64,000 bases of DNA, from positions 62,001 to 126,000 of the forward strand of contig NZ_NMQT01000103.1 in the NCBI RefSeq assembly GCF_002234405.1, in the 5' to 3' direction. Origin of the DNA: Amycolatopsis thailandensis (lineage in GTDB: Bacteria; Actinomycetota; Actinomycetes; Mycobacteriales; Pseudonocardiaceae). The notes under the pieces were generated by a model. It was not told the origin of the DNA and did no database searches. It saw only the letters and a list, made by a program, of their open reading frames with translations. The position numbers were made by a program, and so were the translations under genes. Shown here in pieces: positions 39,179 through 47,201 of the stretch. Numbering within the stretch: position 1 is the stretch's first letter; every line of letters begins with the position of its first letter.

Positions 39179-40423
39179 TCATCCTGCTTCGCCGAGCCAG
39201 TCCGCGATGTCGTCGATCACCGCCGCGTCGACGTGGTTCGGCTCCTCGTAGCCGGCCGGTGTGGAGGGGCCGGTGCCGGGGAAGAACAGGTGATCGACGG
39301 CGGCGTGGACGTGGATCGTGACGTCCGGACGGTGGGCCAGGCCTGTTCGCCAGCGCGGCAGATCGTCTTCGACGGTCACCTGGTAGTCGCGGCCGCCTTG
39401 GAGGACGAGCATGGGTTTGTCCAGCCCCGCCGCCGTCGCGACGGGATCGTAACCGCGCTGATCGAGCCAGTACGACCCGGAAAAGCCGAACGGCAGGTCC
39501 GTGCCCGGAGTAGCGGGGGAAAGACCGGCGCTGTCGACGTTCGCAGCCTGACGGGTGAAAAGGTCGACGGTGTCTTGGTCGATGAGTTCAGGGGCCGTGG
39601 TCATCAGGTGGCGGGCGACGCGGATCGCGGCGTGGTGCATCGGCTGGGTGTCGCCCGCCAGGACGACCAGTCCCGAGACCGTGGGCTCGGCGAGCGCGAC
39701 CCGGGGCGCGACCTTGCCGCCCATGCTGTGTCCGAGTACGAACACCCGGTCCACAGTGGACTCCCGCCGCAGCAGCCGGACGGCGGCCGTGGCATGGGGC
39801 ACGTACTCGTCGGACATCGTGAATCCCGGGGCGTTGGCCGCTTCCGGGCTGCGGTAGGTGATCTTGTCGAAACGGAGCACCGCCACGCCTCGGGAGGCGA
39901 GCCCCCAGGCGAGGTCTTTGAGCGGCTTGTTCGGCCCGCTGGTCTCGTCGCGGTCGAACGGCCCGCCGCCGGGCAGCAGGACGACGCCGGGCCGGGGGCC
40001 GGGTCCGTCCGGCATGGTCAAGGTTCCTGGCACGGCCGAGGAACCGGCGCCGATCGTGACCTCGCGTTCGGTGAACGCCGAGGGATCCGCGTAGGGCGGC
40101 GGTGTCCACGCGGGCCCCTGCGCGGGCGTGAGTTGCAGGCCTTGCAGCAGGCCGTCCGCGTCGATTGACATGAGCACCGTGAGGTCGCCGCCCTCGCAGC
40201 GCACGGGAACGCGGGCCCGGACGAGATCCGCGGTGACGGTTTCGGCGACCGCGTCCCCGATGCCCGTGACGGCGCCGCGTTTGCCGATCTCGGCCGTCCA
40301 GGCGGCCTGCAGCGTCCCGGCCGGAACGGCGGCGCGCAACGGGGGCGCGAAGAGGGCCTCGACCTCGTCGAAACGTTCCTCGCGCAGCATCTCGGCTACC
40401 GCGGTGGCTGGCCCCAGGTTCAT
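39179..40423 (-). CDS. alpha/beta hydrolase with N-terminal DUF3887-like domain
   Basis: 414 residues from ATG 40423. Residues 1-95 form a small NTF2-like DUF3887 domain (EALFAPPLRAAVPAGTLQAAW); residues 110-410 are a dienelactone-hydrolase/BD-FAE type alpha/beta hydrolase with oxyanion region LLPGGGPFDRDE, nucleophile GHSMGGK near 250, Asp in LQGGRDYQV and His in AVDHLFF. No signal peptide. Divergent from a winged-helix regulator, with a 12-bp perfect inverted repeat in the gap, so it is probably regulated by it. Substrate unknown. Confidence 0.82.
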   Translation of the reverse strand: MNLGPATAVAEMLREERFDEVEALFAPPLRAAVPAGTLQAAWTAEIGKRGAVTGIGDAVAETVTADLVRARVPVRCEGGDLTVLMSIDADGLLQGLQLTPAQGPAWTPPPYADPSAFTEREVTIGAGSSAVPGTLTMPDGPGPRPGVVLLPGGGPFDRDETSGPNKPLKDLAWGLASRGVAVLRFDKITYRSPEAANAPGFTMSDEYVPHATAAVRLLRRESTVDRVFVLGHSMGGKVAPRVALAEPTVSGLVVLAGDTQPMHHAAIRVARHLMTTAPELIDQDTVDLFTRQAANVDSAGLSPATPGTDLPFGFSGSYWLDQRGYDPVATAAGLDKPMLVLQGGRDYQVTVEDDLPRWRTGLAHRPDVTIHVHAAVDHLFFPGTGPSTPAGYEEPNHVDAAVIDDIADWLGEAG

Positions 40424-40428
40424 CACAA

Positions 40429-40457
40429 CTACCTTTCGCATGTTTTGCGAAAGGTAG
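40429..40457. promoter_or_regulatory. operator: perfect 12-bp inverted repeat
   Basis: CTACCTTTCGCA, 5-base spacer TGTTT, TGCGAAAGGTAG. It lies 6 bases from the ATG of the hydrolase and 20 bases from the regulator start; binding would block both divergent promoters. Confidence 0.6.
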
Positions 40458-40476
40458 CACATCGTGAGACTGTTGG

Positions 40477-41019
40477 GTGGTGAACGCGTTGGAACTCCTG
40501 GCACATCCGGTCCGCTTGCGCATAGTGCACGCGATGCGCGGCGAGCGGGTGCTCACGACGGCCCAGCTCTGCGCGCGCGTCCCCGATGCCTCGAAAGCGA
40601 TGGTCTACCGGCATGTCGAACTCCTCGAAGCGGGTGGCGTCCTGGAGGTGGCGGAGGAACGACGGGTGCGCGGCGCCGTCGAGCGTGGCTACCGGCTTCG
40701 CCGGGATCGCGCGTCCCTCGATCCCGAGGCCATCGCGTCGGCGTCCACCGAGGATTTCCGGCGGAGCTTCGCCGTCGCGCAGGCCGCGCTGGTCGCCGAG
40801 TTCGACGCCTATCTGGACCGGGACGGGGCCGATCCGGTCGCGGACCTGGTCGGGTATCGCCAGCACGCCGTCTGGCTCTCCCGTGACGAGCTTGTCGAGC
40901 TGATCGGCGCGATGCGGCAGGCCATCGTCCCCGTGCTGTCCAACGAGCCGAGGCCGGACCGGGCCCAGTACCTGCTCAGCCCGATCCAGTTCCCGATCGA
41001 AGGCCCGGAACGGACGTGA
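40477..41019 (+). CDS. winged-helix regulator (ArsR/PadR-like)
   Basis: 180 residues; two adjacent GTG codons (40477, 40480) are possible starts. The N-terminus is a winged HTH: ALELLAHPVRLRIVHAM, then TTAQLCARVPDASKAMVYRHVELLEAGGVLEV. The C-terminal 90 residues are helical (DFRRSFAVAQAALVAEFDAYL) and resemble the ligand-binding part of helix-turn-helix domain proteins in actinobacteria with PF12840-type HTH. It faces the hydrolase gene over the 12-bp palindrome and is probably autoregulatory. Confidence 0.78.
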   Translation: MVNALELLAHPVRLRIVHAMRGERVLTTAQLCARVPDASKAMVYRHVELLEAGGVLEVAEERRVRGAVERGYRLRRDRASLDPEAIASASTEDFRRSFAVAQAALVAEFDAYLDRDGADPVADLVGYRQHAVWLSRDELVELIGAMRQAIVPVLSNEPRPDRAQYLLSPIQFPIEGPERT

Positions 41020-41022
41020 TCT

Positions 41023-41607
41023 TCAGGCGTCGCGAATGCTGAAGGTCGTGACGCAGAAACTGCCGTCTTCCGTGCGATCCGAGATCACGGTGCCTTTGGC
41101 GGAGCGGTTTTCGACGGTTCCCGCGACGTCGGCCAGAACGAATCTGGACGTCCCGCTGGTCCTGGTGATCGTGACACGTGAACCCAGCGGGAGCAGGGAG
41201 TCGATCTTGTCGTCCATGAATCGCTTCTGCTCTTCGCAGGCCAACGCGATCGCCCCCGCTTTGTCGTTTCCGGCGATCTTGGTGAGGAAATCCGTGATCA
41301 CCTGAACACCTTTCTCCGGCGGCGGAACCGGGCGCCTCGTCACGGTGACCCTCGGCCGCGTCGCCCGGCTGACCGTCGTGGTGGTCGGGCTGTCTTCGCT
41401 GCTCGTAGGCACCGAAGTAGGTGTCGGACTCGAGGACGGGGCGGGCAGCGAGATGCCGTCGCCTTTGCCGAGCAGGAACCCGGGAGTGGCGAAACCGGTG
41501 ATGCAGAAGGCGACCAAGGCGATCACCGCGATCAAGATCCCGATGGCGAGGCCGGGCTTCACGGTCGCCGGTCGGGCCGGTGTGTTCTGCTGGTCTGGAT
41601 AGCTCAT
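41023..41607 (-). CDS. single-pass membrane protein with DUF4878-like extracytoplasmic domain
   Basis: 194 residues from ATG 41607 (GGAAGG 9 bases upstream). Short cytoplasmic tail, a membrane helix at about 18-45 (LAIGILIAVIALVAFCITG), a Ser/Thr/Pro-rich linker (residues 55-95) and a C-terminal domain of about 95 residues with two Cys (ALACEEQ, SFCVTTF). The domain pattern of IADFLTKIAGNDKAGAIALAC-like sequence suggests an NTF2-like DUF4878 fold. Surface function unknown. Ends 4 bases from the convergent regulator gene. Confidence 0.65.
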   Translation of the reverse strand: MSYPDQQNTPARPATVKPGLAIGILIAVIALVAFCITGFATPGFLLGKGDGISLPAPSSSPTPTSVPTSSEDSPTTTTVSRATRPRVTVTRRPVPPPEKGVQVITDFLTKIAGNDKAGAIALACEEQKRFMDDKIDSLLPLGSRVTITRTSGTSRFVLADVAGTVENRSAKGTVISDRTEDGSFCVTTFSIRDA

Positions 41608-41820
41608 CGGATTCACCTTCCGCGCGGATCTGAATTGGCGATCCGACGGCGGTCACCCGGCACGGGTTCCGACATTTCGGAGACCTTACGGATCCCCGGA
41701 TTCGCTTTCTTTCGCGCTTGCGGCGCGCAAGGGAACCCCGCCCACCGCGTTTCGTCCTCTGGATGCGGTAGTTGCGCGGGCAACCATCGCGATCAGAGGA
41801 CGAAACGCGGGGCACAGGGT

Positions 41821-44127
41821 TCAGCAGGGTCGCAACAGCCAGCAGAGCCGGTAGTTCGCCTGGTAGGTCGTGGACGTGCCGGGCGCGACGATGTTCTGCG
41901 TCCGCGCACCGCCGTGCGACCAGTCGGTGAAGGCGTACTTCAGGTTGAGCGGTGGCAGGTTCTGCGGGCTGTCCGCGCTGATCGAGTTGGTGGATCCGGC
42001 GATCACCGTCCGGGAGAACGGCGTGCGCTGCTGGGTCCCGCCGACGGTGAGCAGCGCCTGACCGGGGTTGGAGGCGAAGTTCAGCGACACCGTCTTCGGC
42101 TGGAGATCGACGGTCTTGCTGCCGGTGCGCCCGGTCGAGTCGGTCGCCGTGAGCGTCAGTTGCAGGTAGGACGGGTACTCGTGGTCCGGAGCGACGAACG
42201 AGCCGGACGCGACGCCGGGGAAGTCCTGGACGTTGTGCGTATGGCAGGTGCCGTTGGCGGCGCAGTGCCGGATCGCGAGCCGCCAGGTCAGCGCCGAAGC
42301 CGGGAGCTCACCGTCTTGGGCGTCGACAGCGCGGCCGGAGAACGTCACGGTCTGGCCGACCGACCAGGTCAGCGTGCCGTCCGGGCTGTCGATGACCGGC
42401 ACCGGATCGAGGCCCTCCGGGTTCCCGACGGTCACCCGGACCGTCGTGGTCGCGCTCGCGCCGTGCGAGTCCGTCACCTTCAGCCCGGCGTCGACGGTGG
42501 CGGCCGCGGTGTAGGTCCAGGTGGGGCGTGAGGCCGAGGAGTCATCGTAGGCGCCGTCACCGTCGAGGTCCCAGGCGTAGGACAGGGTGTCCCCGGCGTC
42601 CGGATCGGTGGAACCGGTGCCGTCGAACTCGACCGTCAGCGGCGCCGGGCCGCTCGGCGGGTTCGCCGTGGCCACCGCGACCGGTGGCCGGTTCGTACCG
42701 CCGGGATGGCTCACGCGACGAAGTTCGCCGCTGCCCAGGGCGACGTAGAACAGATCGCCGCCCGGACCGGTGAGCACCTGCACCGGCGTTTTGACACCGG
42801 TCACGAACGGCACCAGCTTGCTCGGGCTCGGCAGGCCGCCGACGGTCTGCATCGCCCAGATGCATCCCCGGGAGGAGTCGGCGAAGAACAGCGCGCCGGA
42901 GTACTCGCCGGGGTAGTTGCTGCCGGACTCGAAGGCGATACCGCTGATCGAAGAGCCGCCGGTGGGACACGGATCGGTCGCGACCACCTTGTCACGATGG
43001 TTGTAGGCGTAGTACGGCGCCGACTGCCCGCCCGCGGAGTACAGGGACTCGCACAGGTCGAGGTTCGCGCCGTCGTACCCGGCCTGCCTGGAGGCGCCTT
43101 CGAAACAGGGCCAGCCGAAGTTCTCCGCCACCGCGTCGCCGACGTCGGCCACACGGTTGATCTCCTCCCAGGTGTCCCAGCCGACGTCACCGGCCCAGAG
43201 CTCGCCGGTGCCCGGCCGGAAGCCGAACCGGAACTGGTTCCGCCCGCCGTAGGCGATCACGCGCCGGGCATTGGCGTCGGCGCTGCTCGCGAAGGGATTG
43301 TCGGGGAGACCTTCGCCGGTGTCGGGATCCAGGCGCAGCAACGTGCCGTTGAGCAGGACAGGCTCGCCGGCGGGGCGCCGCGGTGACTGCGAACGCAGCG
43401 CGCCGCCCTCGGCCGTCGGCGGCGTGAGGTTCGTCCCGGCGGGCGAGGGCGGGTCGGCGCAGGGGTTTTCGACCTGGCCGTAGTCGGCGAAGTTGAAGCT
43501 GGCGCCGTCACCGCCGCCCGCGTACAAAGCGCCGTCCGGCCCGAAGGCCAGCGCGCCGACCGAGTGGCTGGGGAACTGCTGGCACCAGCCCGTGACCAGT
43601 GGTTTCTCGCTGACGGCGACGCCTGCCTGGCCCATGGTCAGCCGGGAGACGCGACCGGTGACGACACAACCCTTGGCGGTGGCGCCCGGCGGGGTCGGGC
43701 AGGCGTCGCCCCACTGCGGCGGGGTGCCGCCAGGCGACGCGTCGAGGGTGTAGGAGACGTAGACGTAAGGCCTGGCGGGGAAACCGGGGTCGACGGCCAG
43801 CCCGAGCAGGCCGCGGTCCCAGAAATCCTGAGTCTGCGGCCGCAGGTCGGCGAAAACCGTCGCCGTCGGGTCGGCGAGCGAGTCGAAGACCTTGACCACG
43901 CCGCTCTTCTCCGCGACGAACACCCGGCCGTCCGGCGCGAACGCGGTGGCGGTCGGCGAACTGAGCCCGCCGATCGCCACCGCGTCGGTGAAACCGGCGG
44001 GTACCGCGGCCTCGGCGGGTGCCGCGGCGACGAGGGCGACCGCGAGGGTGCCAACGAGCGGAGCGACGACGCCGATTGCCAGCGCACGTCGTGATCTTCG
44101 AGGGAACAGCGTACGACGAGAACTCAT
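41821..44127 (-). CDS. secreted PQQ-type sugar dehydrogenase with PKD domain
   Basis: 768 residues; AGGAGGAG before ATG 44127. Signal peptide: twin-Arg-like FPRRSRRALAIG then a hydrophobic stretch ending AAPAEAA. Residues about 45-480 form a six-bladed propeller of the GSDH type (LLGLAVDPGFPARPYVYVSY near 115, SHSVGALAFGPDGALYAGGG near 190, AYGGRNQFRFGFRPGTGELW near 305, a GEYSGALFFADSS blade near 420). A PKD domain follows at about 490-580 (GPAPLTVEFDGTGSTDPDAG, YAWDLDGDG), then two beta-rich domains and a Cys-containing end. Probably oxidises a sugar or polysaccharide outside the cell. Confidence 0.82.
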   Translation of the reverse strand: MSSRRTLFPRRSRRALAIGVVAPLVGTLAVALVAAAPAEAAVPAGFTDAVAIGGLSSPTATAFAPDGRVFVAEKSGVVKVFDSLADPTATVFADLRPQTQDFWDRGLLGLAVDPGFPARPYVYVSYTLDASPGGTPPQWGDACPTPPGATAKGCVVTGRVSRLTMGQAGVAVSEKPLVTGWCQQFPSHSVGALAFGPDGALYAGGGDGASFNFADYGQVENPCADPPSPAGTNLTPPTAEGGALRSQSPRRPAGEPVLLNGTLLRLDPDTGEGLPDNPFASSADANARRVIAYGGRNQFRFGFRPGTGELWAGDVGWDTWEEINRVADVGDAVAENFGWPCFEGASRQAGYDGANLDLCESLYSAGGQSAPYYAYNHRDKVVATDPCPTGGSSISGIAFESGSNYPGEYSGALFFADSSRGCIWAMQTVGGLPSPSKLVPFVTGVKTPVQVLTGPGGDLFYVALGSGELRRVSHPGGTNRPPVAVATANPPSGPAPLTVEFDGTGSTDPDAGDTLSYAWDLDGDGAYDDSSASRPTWTYTAAATVDAGLKVTDSHGASATTTVRVTVGNPEGLDPVPVIDSPDGTLTWSVGQTVTFSGRAVDAQDGELPASALTWRLAIRHCAANGTCHTHNVQDFPGVASGSFVAPDHEYPSYLQLTLTATDSTGRTGSKTVDLQPKTVSLNFASNPGQALLTVGGTQQRTPFSRTVIAGSTNSISADSPQNLPPLNLKYAFTDWSHGGARTQNIVAPGTSTTYQANYRLCWLLRPC

Positions 44128-44368
44128 CACACGGACTCCTCCTGCGCGGGGACCGGAAAGAACGCGACAGCTGCCCGGTATGGCGTGAGACGACCGAAAG
44201 TTGTTACGGCGGTGCGGGAAATACGCACAACTCGCCAAAAACGCGCCGGGCGCGGGCGCGCGGCGGCTCCTCACGCGTGGGTGCCCGGCCTTCAGATCGG
44301 GCGTCAACTCGAGTTCGGTGCCGGCCAGGTCTGGTCGCTAGCGCCTTCGCCGGACGGCGCGAGTGTCG

Positions 44369-44803
44369 TCACTCCGCCCCTGCGCCTGATCGGGCACCTG
44401 CCGCCGACCGGTACGCGGCGATCCTGACCCGCAGGCCGCGCAGGTGGACCAGATCGATGTCGAAGGTGGACACCGGGCGGTAGCCCGGCGTGGACCCGGC
44501 GGACCGGCAAGGACCGTTGACGTAGACGAAATCGTCGTCCGGTTCGTACCGGGGCTCGGACCAGATCGCGGGATCCCCGGCCCCGCTGTCACTCCGGCGA
44601 GCGCGCGCCTGCCAATAGAGAGGCATCTTCATGATCTCGCCGAGTGCCTTGTCGAACGCGGCGAGGTCGGCGGCGGCGATCCCGAAGCCGTGCCCGTTCC
44701 ACACGCGAGGTGCCCAGTACCCGTCGCCGACGGCATGGGCGAAGAGGGCGGTGTCCTCGGACGCGGTGATCGTCCAATCGGCCACGGTGGTGAGTGTCGA
44801 CAT
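44369..44803 (-). CDS. hypothetical protein
   Basis: 144 residues from ATG 44803. Soluble, no signal peptide; conserved-looking blocks are ALFAHAVGDGYWAPRVWNGHG, ALGEIMKMPLYWQARARR and FVYVNGP. I do not recognise a family. Codon usage is in keeping with neighbours (third-position GC-rich). Convergent or isolated; the stop is 242 bases before the sugar dehydrogenase start. Confidence 0.5.
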   Translation of the reverse strand: MSTLTTVADWTITASEDTALFAHAVGDGYWAPRVWNGHGFGIAAADLAAFDKALGEIMKMPLYWQARARRSDSGAGDPAIWSEPRYEPDDDFVYVNGPCRSAGSTPGYRPVSTFDIDLVHLRGLRVRIAAYRSAAGARSGAGAE

Positions 44804-44963
44804 GAGGATTCCCGATCGTCGTGGCCCCCAGGTTCGGCACACCGTAATCGAGCGGCTTCACGCAGTGGTACCACCGGCGGTCCGCGAGTGTTGCGCCGAC
44901 CGGCCGCCGCGCACCCGAAGTGCCAGGTCCAGTGGGTCCCTTCCCAGAGCCTGACGCAAATCT

Positions 44964-44985
44964 GTTCATCTTCGGTTCATCTGTC
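44964..44985. promoter_or_regulatory. PHO-box-like direct repeat
   Basis: Two adjacent 11-base units, GTTCATCTTCG and GTTCATCTGTC, resemble the PhoP direct-repeat unit of Streptomyces, G(G/T)TCAYYYR(G/C)G. It lies 50 bases upstream of an alcohol-dehydrogenase remnant and may be the leftover control site of that gene. Confidence 0.35.
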
Positions 44986-45034
44986 GATCACCGGATTCCG
45001 CGAATCGTGGGAGGTTGTTTCGCTGAATGGCCGG

Positions 45035-45166
45035 ATGCGTGCGCTCGTCCTTCGGCGGGAGCGGGCCCGTTGGGAGAACACCGAACTCCCCGAACCCGTG
45101 ATGCCGCCCTCCTCGGCGCTGATCGACGTCAAAGCCGCCGGGAAGCTTTGTGCCCCAAGTCCGTGA
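45035..45166 (+). pseudogene. zinc alcohol dehydrogenase, N-terminal remnant
   Basis: ATG 45035 opens a frame reading MRALVLRRERARWENTELPE, then PVMPPSSALIDVKAAG, which is the first strand region of MDR/zinc alcohol dehydrogenases. After codon 36 the similarity ends and the frame closes at TGA 45164-45166, inside the palindromic repeat starting at 45162. The rest of the gene (about 300 codons) is missing. Confidence 0.55.
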
Positions 45167-45210
45167 AGGCCTCCTTCACTACCTTCAGAGTAGGTAAGGA
45201 GGCCTTCACG
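45162..45210. repeat. palindromic repeat, family A
   Basis: CGTGAAGGCCTCCTT and its complement AAGGAGGCCTTCACG (45196-45210) with a mostly paired 19-base centre. Follows the dehydrogenase remnant. Confidence 0.65.
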
Positions 45211-45250
45211 ACCCGCGGCAAGTGTGAAGGTCGAGTTCCCTCGGCTGAGC

Positions 45251-45273
45251 CGCGTGAAGGAGTCCTTCACGCG
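45251..45273. repeat. short palindrome, family A core
   Basis: CGCGTGAAGGA, one base, TCCTTCACGCG: perfect 11-base arms carrying the GTGAAGG core of the neighbouring larger elements. Confidence 0.5.
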
Positions 45274-45303
45274 CGTCCGCTGTGGCTGTTGGGGATTACC
45301 GGT

Positions 45304-45356
45304 TCCGTGAAGGCCTCCTTGAGGGACCCAGAGTCCCTCAAGGAGGCCTTCACGGA
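45304..45356. repeat. palindromic repeat, family A (24-bp perfect arms)
   Basis: TCCGTGAAGGCCTCCTTGAG begins the left arm; the right arm ends 45356; loop 5 bases. The same sequence, with one base changed in the loop, is at 14832-14886. Third family A element within 200 bases; precedes the hydrolase gene. Confidence 0.7.
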
Positions 45357-45444
45357 CTTGTGGCTCAACGCGGCGGAAGCCTGTTGGGCCCTCGCGGGTG
45401 ACAAGCCGCGCTACGCTGAATGATCGACAGGACGAGGAGAGCGG

Positions 45445-46233
45445 ATGGAACCAGGCGGAATCCGGGTCCACGGCGAGTCCGGGCAGGCAGTGCTGCTCTT
45501 GCCAGGCGGAGCCGAATCCTGTGACGGCTTCTTTCCCGGCCTCGTGGAGGGTCTGGTCGCCGATCCGGGCAGCCGGGTGATCGTGCACGACCGGCCGGGA
45601 ACGGGCACCGCGTCGGACGACGGCACGCTCGCGGACGCCGCGTCCCATCTGAGCGCGCTCCTCGACAGCCTGGACTGCGGTCCGGTCGTGGTGGTCGGGC
45701 AGAGTCTCGGCGGCGCCGTGGCGGTCCTGCTGGCCCGCGATCATCCCGAGAAGGTCGCCGGTCTCGTCCTGCTCGACCCGACGCCCATCAACGATCCTCG
45801 CACGTGCGCCGGACTGGAGCGCGCGATCGGTGCGCTCGGCAAGGTCTCGGCCGTTCCTTTGCTGCGCCAGGTCTTTCCGCGCGTCCTCAACGCCGCTGTC
45901 GTCCGGTCAGCGCGACGGCAGGAACTCCGGCCGGATTGCGAGGCCGCGTTCGTGCGGATGGGGAACGCGGATCTCCCGATGCTGGCGCGTGCGGTCCGCG
46001 GGATCACGGTGCTGGCGAAGGAGGTGCAGGATGCCGTTCTGCCCAGGTTGCCCGCTGTCGTGGTGACCGCGGATCGCAAGCCGGGCACCGCGATGCGGCG
46101 TTCTCACGAGCGTTTCGCCGCCGCTTTCGGTGGGCGGATCGAGTGCTGGCCGGGGGCGACGCACAGCGTGCATCTCGACCATCCCGAGAAAACCCTGGCG
46201 ACAGTACGGGAACTGGTCGGCCGCGTGGCCTGA
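45445..46233 (+). CDS. alpha/beta hydrolase
   Basis: 262 residues. Catalytic set: oxyanion LLLPGGAESCDGF near 17, nucleophile VGQSLGGAVA near 96, Asp in VVVTADRKPG near 210 and His in GATHSVHLDHP near 238. Single-domain, cytoplasmic. Promiscuous fold; substrate cannot be given. GAGGAGAG lies 8-15 bases before the ATG. Confidence 0.82.
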   Translation: MEPGGIRVHGESGQAVLLLPGGAESCDGFFPGLVEGLVADPGSRVIVHDRPGTGTASDDGTLADAASHLSALLDSLDCGPVVVVGQSLGGAVAVLLARDHPEKVAGLVLLDPTPINDPRTCAGLERAIGALGKVSAVPLLRQVFPRVLNAAVVRSARRQELRPDCEAAFVRMGNADLPMLARAVRGITVLAKEVQDAVLPRLPAVVVTADRKPGTAMRRSHERFAAAFGGRIECWPGATHSVHLDHPEKTLATVRELVGRVA

Positions 46234-46366
46234 GCTCACGGCGTGTTTTCCCGCGGCGCCCCGATTTCCGGGACGTCCGCCGCGGCGACGGCCAGGTTGC
46301 CGCCGCGGTGCCATGCCACCTACCGTCGTCCGACGAGCACTTCGAGCCGGATTCCAGCCGCGTTCG

Positions 46367-46867
46367 TCAGCGCAGCTTGTCGACCGTGGCGATCCGTTCC
46401 CAATGCGCGCTGAGCGCGTTGAGCAGCGCCGCGGTGTCGACGTCGCCTTCGCCGCCCAGGAGCGCCTTGTCCAGCCTGCGGGCGCGGCGGTTCACCTGAC
46501 TCAGCACCGTTTTGCCCTCGTCGGTGAGGGACAGGAGCTTGCGCCGGGCGTCGTGCGGGGACTCGACACGCTGGATCAGTCCTCGCCGTTCGAGCCGGCG
46601 GCACAGGTCCGCCATCGTCGAGGTGTCGAGAGCGACGGCGCCCGCGAGTGAGCTCTGGTCGCTGCCGGGGTAGGCGCGGACCGCGGACAGGACCGCGAAC
46701 TGCGGTCCGGTCAGGACCGGGTCCACGTGCCGGTTCCAGGCGGCGAGGTAGGCCTGGTACAGCCGCCGGGCTCCGTAGCCGGGGGCCGCCAGCAGATCCG
46801 AGGGCGGCGCGGGCGTGACCGCCGCCGCGTCTTCCCTGCGGCGGCTCGTGCGCGCCGGTTCACCCAT
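46367..46867 (-). CDS. MarR regulator, likely of nicotinate degradation (NicR-like)
   Basis: 166 residues. The winged HTH is in the middle: LTGPQFAVLSAVRAYPGSDQ, ALDTSTMADLCRRLERRGLI, RVESPHDARRKLLSLTDEG. It is divergent from remnants of nicX-nicF-nicD and separated from them by repeated CGTG(T/C)TCGGAT motifs, the same arrangement as NicR, which represses nicX operons until 6-hydroxynicotinate binds (recalled from Pseudomonas). Assignment as NicR rests on context. Confidence 0.75.
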   Translation of the reverse strand: MGEPARTSRRREDAAAVTPAPPSDLLAAPGYGARRLYQAYLAAWNRHVDPVLTGPQFAVLSAVRAYPGSDQSSLAGAVALDTSTMADLCRRLERRGLIQRVESPHDARRKLLSLTDEGKTVLSQVNRRARRLDKALLGGEGDVDTAALLNALSAHWERIATVDKLR

Positions 46868-46978
46868 CGCCTTCTCCTTCGGCTCCACCCGCTGCCCGGG
46901 CCCCCGGGGTGATCCTACGTGTCCGGACGGTCGCTCACGGGCAGCCCGCCGACATCCGTCCACCACGACCTCTTGCGT

Positions 46979-47034
46979 ATCCGGATAGTACGTGTTCGGA
47001 TGAAAGAGCGTGCTCGGATAGTACGTGCTCGGAT
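46979..47034. promoter_or_regulatory. operator region with three CGTG(T/C)TCGGAT repeats
   Basis: Copies at 46991-47001, 47009-47019 and 47024-47034. Two longer copies of CGGATAGTACGTG(T/C)TCGGAT start at 46982 and 47015, 33 bases apart. The block lies between the MarR gene and the nicX stub, ending 20 bases before ATG 47055. Confidence 0.55.
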
Positions 47035-47054
47035 TAGTGTGGAGGTGTTCGACG

Positions 47055-47201
47055 ATGGACCAGAACCTGTTCAACGACATCTGCTTGCGCCAGCTGACCT
47101 TCTCGGGGGTGCACGAGGGCGAGACCGTGGTGGTGCTGACCCGCGGCGGCGAGCGCGCGGAGTACGCCGACGCCTTGCTGTGGGCCTCACCGCCGAAGTG
47201 A
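47055..47201 (+). pseudogene. nicX: 2,5-dihydroxypyridine dioxygenase (NicX-like), N-terminal stub
   Basis: ATG 47055 with GGAGG 9 bases upstream encodes 48 residues: MDQNLFNDICLRQLTFSGVH, then EGETVVVLTRGGERAEYADALL, matching the N-terminus of the M29-like NicX family (about 350 residues). It ends after ALLWASPPK at a TGA that overlaps a GTG of the next frame (GTGA). More than 85% of the gene is missing, joined to the middle of nicF. Confidence 0.65.

Noticed and set aside
44444..45034. Long plus-strand frame before the alcohol dehydrogenase remnant
   Set aside because: Most of it is antisense to the 44369-44803 gene; only the last 44 codons show real similarity.
46979..47034. CRISPR-like direct repeats
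   Set aside because: Only three 11-base units with irregular spacing in a promoter; no spacers. No CRISPR array was seen anywhere in the window.
46919..47197. Longer start for the NicF-NicD fusion
   Set aside because: The frame passes through the operator and out of frame through the nicX stub, with no ribosome site; GTG 47198 is coupled to the nicX stop.
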